Assembly (NCBI GenBank): GCA_029940715.1 | Contig: JAPYTU010000027.1 | Coordinates: forward strand, 1-19,300 | Length of the DNA: 19,300 nt | Direction of reading: 5' to 3' | From: Cytophagales bacterium | Lineage (GTDB): Bacteria; Bacteroidota; Bacteroidia; Cytophagales; MED-G16 | Shown here: one piece after another, positions 15,801 through 19,300 of the stretch | Numbering within the stretch: the stretch's first letter is position 1 | Layout of the letters: each line of letters begins with the position of its first letter | Translations under genes and position numbers: made by a program | Notes under the pieces: generated by a model | Told to the model about the DNA's origin: nothing | Databases searched by the model: none | The model's input: the letters and a program-made list of their open reading frames with translations, nothing else

Positions 15801-15968
15801 AACACCTGATATTGCTGTTGATCTTCCTCCACGCGTAGGTCCAACAAAACTCCATTCTATATTTTCATAGAGTTCATCGCTCTGTGTTGTTTCTTTTTGT
15901 GCTAAAAGATTTGAGAATGTAAAAAGAGAAAATATAATGAAGTAGGGGATTAATATTTTTTTGTACAT
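12816..15968 (-). CDS. Secreted Asp-box (BNR)/VPS10-sortilin-like beta-propeller protein
   Basis: I start at the ATG at 15968 (1050 residues). A further upstream ATG at 16028 would add a lysine-rich stretch before the signal peptide. From 15968 the protein opens with KKILIPYFIIFSLFTFSNLL and a cleavage site after LLAQ. About 700 residues then carry at least ten Asp-box turns of the S/T-x-D/N-x-G-x-x-W type, such as KTTDAGIRW, KSVDSGENW, RSDDGGKNW and ITRNGGKTW. This fits a large beta-propeller like VPS10/sortilin or GH74 proteins. A Gly-rich link (GGGWRGGGGP) leads to a beta-sandwich and then helical, coiled-coil-prone segments near the C-terminus. No obvious type IX sorting tail ends it. Homologues are common in Bacteroidota with unproven function. 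The gene is monocistronic and convergent with prc. Confidence 0.85.
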   Translation of the reverse strand: MYKKILIPYFIIFSLFTFSNLLAQKETTQSDELYENIEWSFVGPTRGGRSTAISGVNSKPYTFFMGTTGGGVWKTTDAGIRWKNISDGQITVGSIGAIAVAESDENIVYVGTGSADPRGNVSIGNGMYKSVDSGENWTFIGLPKAGLIGKIEIHPKNPDIVYVAVVGNIFGNNEERGLYKTTNGGISWKKIHFISSKTGARDVEMNPNNSRELIASFWTVQRKPWALIDGSDEGGVFMSKDAGSSWKQLTEGLPKGLTGKIEVEYSPINPKRLYAMIQAKEENEGGLYRSDDGGKNWKKVNSENKLRQRGWYYSHITADPLNENIVYASNTGFYKSIDGGKTFDKRISTPHGDNHGVWINPNNNQIMINCNDGGSNVSLNGGETWSMQLNQPTSEFYRLTVDNQFPFRMYAGQQDNSTIGVPSRGLPGLTPFEHWFSAGGTECSDIAVHPTNPNILYSTGYSGEFTYKNLETGEEYQRTPYVHLTEGTRQDDLNYRFQWNYPVFVSQYKTDDVYVGSNVIHKTSDKGVSWEIMSPDLTRQLLLKDEEKAEIPGGPIQNDATGVEVYSSIFALEESPHIEGEIWTGSDDGLIHITRNGGKTWSNVTPSKIIPFQGTINKIELSSHAPGRAIVAVYNYRNNDFNPYIILTDDYGQNWKLLTNGKNGIPSSHFVRSVAEDPKVKGLFYAGTEFGAFVSFNNGNNWKSLQLNLPNVPITDMEVTQNDLAISTQGRGFWILDKINILHEINSVEKNNNKPHLFKPEVTYRTNIGGGWRGGGGPSYKNDFSFYIPKDVSLNKIKFIIKDPNGNTIIDLMKSDEYLFDVDMDSNTLKSGVHTAYWDLEYEAPEMQKDFVSMYYSASRSYGPEAVPGIYMIELSVNEEVLSVPLTVAVDPRWDVSNMDLQNQFDIANQVIKLINESQKKLSEMRQITTQIKNYITLTKEKEFSNDIKQLGNKVIEKIVAIESELYQNKIKTSQDEINYARKWTNHITHLYDRVTTDIQRPNDGMIKRLDELTKNYNIIISPYKTILENDLIMFTSFLKEKGVTGIIID

Positions 15969-16265
15969 GGTTATTTTTATTTTATTTTTTGTCAATATAA
16001 TAAGAACTTTTAAATATTTGAATTTCACTTGCTTTTTAAACGAATATATCTTTTTAGTCTAGTCTAATTTTAAATACATAAAATACTATAAATCAGTAAG
16101 TTATTTATTTAATATTAAATCAATAATTGAATTATTAAAAAAATAATTTTTTTAAATACATTAAATTGAAATTAAATTTTTTTTAATTTTTTTTTTGTCA
16201 TTTTTTAAATATGAATCAAAGAATGAAAAAATAATATTTATCTTCATTTTTTAAAAATATTTAAT
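15969..16265. other. Very AT-rich divergent promoter region
   Basis: The gap between the leftward Asp-box gene and the rightward sodium symporter is almost pure A/T from about 16120 to 16265, with long T runs and few G or C bases. Both genes must start their transcripts here, yet I find no clear TAnnTTTG element on either strand. Such A/T tracts can bend DNA or attract nucleoid proteins. Nothing else is recognisable. Confidence 0.4.
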
Positions 16266-17618
16266 ATGAGAAGAGAAAACTGGGGAAGTCGATTTGGTTT
16301 TATCATGGCAACAGCAGGTTTTGCTGTGGGTATGGGAAATATTTGGAGATTTCCATATATCGTAGGAGAAAGTGGTGGTGGAGCCTTTTTAATCGTTTAT
16401 TTGATACTTACGGCGATTATAGGTATACCTCTTCTTACTGCTGAAATAAGTCTTGGTAGAAAGGCACAGCTTACACCACTCAAGGGAATGAAAAAATTGT
16501 CTGGAGATTCATCCTTCTGGAACATAATAGGGTGGGTAGAAATCACTGCTACTTTACTAATTTTGGGCTTTTATCTTATGATAATGGCATGGGTGACGGT
16601 TTATTTAAAAGAATATATAACAGGTGAAGCATTTGCATATAATGCCACAAACATTCAATCTCACTTTGTTGAATTACAAGGAAATTCATCTTCTATCCTA
16701 TTATATTGTCTTGGTATAGCATTACTCATTGCTTTTGTGTTAGCTCGTGGTTTACAAGGTGGTGTAGAACTTGTTTCTAAAATATTTATGCCTATTCTCT
16801 TAGTTATGTTTATCCTATTGGCTATAGGATCAAATACATTAGAAGGATCAGAAGAAGGTCTTAAATGGTATTTAAGTCCCGATTTTTCAAAAATTAATTT
16901 TCAAGTAATTCTTGCTGCTCTTGGTCAGATATTCTTTTCTATAGGAATAGCTCTAACTGCAGGCTTTGTGTTTGGAAGTTATCTAGATCCTAAGAAGAGT
17001 GATATTCCAGGAAGTGTAGGAATTGTAGTATTGTTTGATACGGCAATAGCTATTTTGGCTGGATTTGTAATATTTCCTGCATTATTTGCTTTTGATATAG
17101 AACCCAATGCTGGACCAGGGCTATTATTTGTTACAATGGCTTCATTATTTAAAGAAGTGCCTTTTGGAATGTTTTTTGGTGGTGTATTCTTTTTTCTTGT
17201 ATTTATAGCAGGATTTACTTCTATAATTGGCCTCATAGAAGCAATAATATCAACGATAATAGACTCGATGAATACATCTAGGATAAAAGCAGTTATTATA
17301 ACAGTTTCTACTACTTTTTTGTTAACTATTCCAAGTGTTTTAGGTTTTGGAGTATGGCAAGACATACAGCCGTTAGGTTTTAGCTTTTTTGGTTTATTTG
17401 ATTTTATTTCGGGTAAAATCCTTCTTCCTTTAGGTGGCATTCTTATATCGGTTTATGTTGCCTATATATGGGGGTTTTCAAACTTTATGAGAGAGACTAA
17501 TGAAGGTGCAAAAAGTCTTAAAGTAACAAAATTATGGGGATTTTTAATGAAATATGTCATTCCTATTATTATATTTATAATTCTTGTTCAGGGTCTCAGG
17601 GGAGTTGCTATGGACTAA
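16266..17618 (+). CDS. Sodium-dependent transporter, NSS/SNF family
   Basis: A 450-residue inner-membrane protein of the neurotransmitter:sodium symporter family (LeuT fold) that imports amino acids or similar solutes with Na+. The N-terminal signature NWGSRFGFIMATAGFAVGMG, then NIWRFPY (residues 25-31), forms the broken TM1 with Na+ and substrate sites. GGGAFLIVYLI starts TM2. The TM6 region (FFSIGIALTAGFVFGSYL) and TM8 (AGFTSIIGLIEAIISTI) are also typical. About eleven hydrophobic segments are visible, the usual number for bacterial members. The substrate cannot be read from sequence. Two small genes follow at 15 bases and then with an overlap, so they probably share its transcript. Confidence 0.93.
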   Translation: MRRENWGSRFGFIMATAGFAVGMGNIWRFPYIVGESGGGAFLIVYLILTAIIGIPLLTAEISLGRKAQLTPLKGMKKLSGDSSFWNIIGWVEITATLLILGFYLMIMAWVTVYLKEYITGEAFAYNATNIQSHFVELQGNSSSILLYCLGIALLIAFVLARGLQGGVELVSKIFMPILLVMFILLAIGSNTLEGSEEGLKWYLSPDFSKINFQVILAALGQIFFSIGIALTAGFVFGSYLDPKKSDIPGSVGIVVLFDTAIAILAGFVIFPALFAFDIEPNAGPGLLFVTMASLFKEVPFGMFFGGVFFFLVFIAGFTSIIGLIEAIISTIIDSMNTSRIKAVIITVSTTFLLTIPSVLGFGVWQDIQPLGFSFFGLFDFISGKILLPLGGILISVYVAYIWGFSNFMRETNEGAKSLKVTKLWGFLMKYVIPIIIFIILVQGLRGVAMD

Positions 17619-17633
17619 TAAAATTTATGCATT

Positions 17634-18104
17634 ATGGAGAAAATTGATTCATTAAATCAGACTGCTGATTTTCACAAACTTTTTAATCATCCTATTCTTA
17701 AGGATCCTACTATTCCTGATGAAAAACGTTGTGAGCTTAGGGTAGAACTTATATCTGAAGAATTAAAGGAGTTACAAGAAGCTATTAAAGAAAATGACCT
17801 TGTAGAAATTGCTGATGCTCTTTGTGATATTCAGTATGTTCTTTCTGGTGCTGCACATGAATTTGGAATGAGTAATAAATTTGTAAAGCTTTTTAATGAG
17901 GTTCATAGGTCAAATATGAGTAAGGCATGTAAGAATATTGAGGAAGCAGAGGAGACTATTAAGTTTTATCAGGATAAGGCTACAGACTGTTATTATGAAG
18001 AAAAAAATGGTATGTATTTAGTGTATAGGAGGTCTGATAAAAAAACATTAAAGTCTGTGAATTATTCTCCAGCAGATTTAAAAGGCATTTTAGATAATGC
18101 CTAA
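17634..18104 (+). CDS. MazG-like nucleoside triphosphate pyrophosphohydrolase
   Basis: A 156-residue all-alpha NTP pyrophosphohydrolase. The metal-binding ExxE...ExxD pattern is present as E43-LK-E46 in VELISEELKELQEAI and E58-IA-D61 in EIADALCDIQYVL, with D65 one turn later. DIQYVLSGAAHEFG followed by FNEVHRSNMSKA resembles the house-cleaning dUTPase-like or phosphoribosyl-ATP pyrophosphatase-like branch. Such enzymes hydrolyse (deoxy)NTPs to monophosphates and pyrophosphate, often removing damaged nucleotides. The exact substrate is unknown. It begins 15 bases after the transporter stop and overlaps the next gene by 8 bases. Confidence 0.85.
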   Translation: MEKIDSLNQTADFHKLFNHPILKDPTIPDEKRCELRVELISEELKELQEAIKENDLVEIADALCDIQYVLSGAAHEFGMSNKFVKLFNEVHRSNMSKACKNIEEAEETIKFYQDKATDCYYEEKNGMYLVYRRSDKKTLKSVNYSPADLKGILDNA

Positions 18105-18966
18105 AATAGGATGTCAGAACATGTATTCTACTCTTAAAAGGGTAGTTCTTTGTCCACCAAAAAAAGGAATGTCTCAAGCTAATTTTAGGGAATGGAACTA
18201 TAATGGACCGCTAAATCAACATAAATTATTTGCTAATTTTAAAGAGTTTGAAGACATAATTTGTTCGCATGGTTGTGAAATTACAATGCTTGATTCTGAA
18301 GAAAATTTATTTGATAGCGTATTTCCACATGATGCATCTCTTGTCACTGATAGGGGAGCAATCATACTTAATATGGGAAAAAAATTAAGGAAAGAAGAAA
18401 CTAAATACCATAAAAAATTATATGAAGAAAATAATATTCCTATTGTAGGATCAATACATTCACCAGGTACAATCGAAGGTGGAGATTGTCTTTGGATAGA
18501 TGAAAAAACCCTTGTTGTTGGAAGAGGATTTAGATCAAATGATAGTGGAATAAGTCAGCTAAAAGAAATATTAAAAAAAGATAAAATAGATGTTATAGGC
18601 TTTGATTTACCTTATTATTTAGGTCCTAGTGCATGCCTTCATCTTATGTCTGTAATCTCTATCCTTGATGAAAAACTTGCTTTGGTTTATGAAAAATTGT
18701 TACCTACTGGATTTTGGAAATTACTTAGAGATCGAGGGTTTGAATGTATTTCAGCTTCTGAAAATGATTTTATGGATAGTAATGGTTTATGTTTGAATGT
18801 TCTGGCATTATCACCTAGTAAACTTATCATGGTTGATGGTTTTGATGATACTAGAAAATGTTTGGAAGATGCTGGATGCACTGTAGAGACATTTGACGGG
18901 AGTGAGTTATGCATAAAAGCAGAAGGAGGTCCTACGTGTTTGACTAGGCCAATCTACAGAAGTTAA
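18097..18966 (+). CDS. DDAH/arginine deiminase-like amidinohydrolase
   Basis: A member of the pentein fold family (dimethylarginine dimethylaminohydrolase, arginine deiminase, amidinotransferase), 289 residues, about DDAH size. Catalytic elements are in place: EGGD (E127 to D130), H182 in ACLHLMS, and the nucleophile C281 in GGPTCLTRP. PHDASLVTDRGAII is the substrate-loop motif. Members hydrolyse arginine, methylarginine or related guanidino compounds to citrulline and an amine or ammonia. The start at 18097 overlaps the previous gene by 8 bases; an in-frame ATG at 18121 is an alternative and lies closer to the usual family N-terminus. Its 3' end overlaps the convergent aldolase gene by 4 bases. 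Confidence 0.88.
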   Translation: MPKIGCQNMYSTLKRVVLCPPKKGMSQANFREWNYNGPLNQHKLFANFKEFEDIICSHGCEITMLDSEENLFDSVFPHDASLVTDRGAIILNMGKKLRKEETKYHKKLYEENNIPIVGSIHSPGTIEGGDCLWIDEKTLVVGRGFRSNDSGISQLKEILKKDKIDVIGFDLPYYLGPSACLHLMSVISILDEKLALVYEKLLPTGFWKLLRDRGFECISASENDFMDSNGLCLNVLALSPSKLIMVDGFDDTRKCLEDAGCTVETFDGSELCIKAEGGPTCLTRPIYRS

Positions 18967-19300
18967 ATATTTGTGTTGATATTATTTAGATCAGAGAATG
19001 ATTTTCTAAGTCTATCAATCATCGATTTTTCACCTTCTAGGAGCCATTTTCTAGGATCATAGTATTTTTTATTGGGAAGATCATCTCCATCAGGATTACC
19101 TATTTGTGTGTTTAAATATGCTTGATTTTTAGTGTGGTAGTCATTAACTCCTTTACAGAATGCCCATTGCATATCCGTATCGAGATTCATTTTTATAACC
19201 CCATAATTAATAGCTTCTCTGATTTTTTTTGTAGTGGATCCTGATCCTCCATGGAAAACAAAATTTATTGGATTTGGATTAAGCTTATGTTTGTCTTCGA
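18963..19300 (-). CDS. fbaA: Class II fructose-bisphosphate aldolase, C-terminal part (5' end outside window)
   Basis: Leftward reading from the right edge to the stop at 18963 gives the last 112 residues. FVFHGGSGSTTKKIREAINY contains the His that in E. coli FbaA is a zinc ligand (H264). GVIKMNLDTDMQWAF matches the substrate-binding NxDTD-QWA block. NKKYYDPRKWLLEGEKSM and the C-terminal SFSDLNNINTNI are also typical of the long class IIA form. It catalyses the reversible cleavage of fructose 1,6-bisphosphate in glycolysis and gluconeogenesis. The final bases overlap the end of the convergent hydrolase gene, leaving no room for a separate terminator. Confidence 0.93.
   Translation of the reverse strand, partial: EDKHKLNPNPINFVFHGGSGSTTKKIREAINYGVIKMNLDTDMQWAFCKGVNDYHTKNQAYLNTQIGNPDGDDLPNKKYYDPRKWLLEGEKSMIDRLRKSFSDLNNINTNI

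Noticed and set aside
15969..16028. Upstream ATG of the Asp-box protein
   Set aside because: It would place about 20 lysine-rich residues before an otherwise normal signal peptide, so the ATG at 15968 is preferred.
16120..16265. AT-rich gap as a replication origin
   Set aside because: It is AT-rich but I find no DnaA-box cluster in it, in contrast to 12287-12351.
16979..17440. Leftward 153-codon open frame opposite the sodium symporter
   Set aside because: It lies wholly within the symporter gene, whose frame carries clear family motifs and membrane segments. The leftward product is rich in Pro, Asn and Lys with no recognisable domain.

Overview
The window is AT-rich (about 30% G+C by eye) and looks like chromosomal DNA of a marine, flavobacteria-like member of the Bacteroidota. 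Start codons lack Shine-Dalgarno sequences. Several promoters fit the Bacteroidota pattern TTG-N19-TAnnTTTG. A DUF5916 outer-membrane-type protein, lipoprotein signals and a large Asp-box (VPS10/sortilin-like) secreted protein also fit that phylum. The species cannot be named from the sequence alone.

Layout, left to right. A leftward serine hydrolase (class C beta-lactamase/class VIII esterase fold) runs off the left edge. Next is a tight rightward methylcitrate-cycle operon, prpB-prpC-prpD, for propionyl-CoA use. The gap after it (4805-5032) holds a 41-codon leftward ORF resembling the DUF723 repeat and a decayed copy of the 3' part of tRNA-Asp. A leftward DUF5916 protein and a rightward lipoprotein esterase of the PHB-depolymerase/feruloyl-esterase type follow, then an intact leftward tRNA-Asp(GTC). 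Beyond the tRNA is an overlapping rightward housekeeping operon: accA, a PlsC-like acyltransferase and a tail-specific protease. The 572-base gap after the protease is unusual. It holds four same-strand DnaA-box-like 9-mers, two tandem copies of a roughly 158-base hairpin-containing repeat, and a bidirectional terminator. The leftward Asp-box protein follows. Then come a rightward run of an NSS-family sodium symporter, a MazG-like pyrophosphohydrolase and a DDAH/arginine-deiminase-like hydrolase. The 3' part of a leftward class II fructose-bisphosphate aldolase ends the window.

The main unexplained structure is in the left half. A repeat of about 35 bases, always in the same orientation, sits at 1235, 4927, 7248 and 8422, between successive gene modules. 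Each copy reads as a leftward Bacteroidota promoter, but the non-consensus spacer is also conserved, so the copies probably share descent. Two copies (4947-4994 and 8442-8489) extend into tRNA-Asp sequence with 43 of 48 identical bases. One reading is that tRNA-Asp has been a repeated insertion or duplication point that stacked the modules prpBCD, DUF5916 and esterase, leaving a trailer/promoter remnant at each boundary. The second main candidate is a replication origin, or DnaA-regulated site, at 12287-12720.
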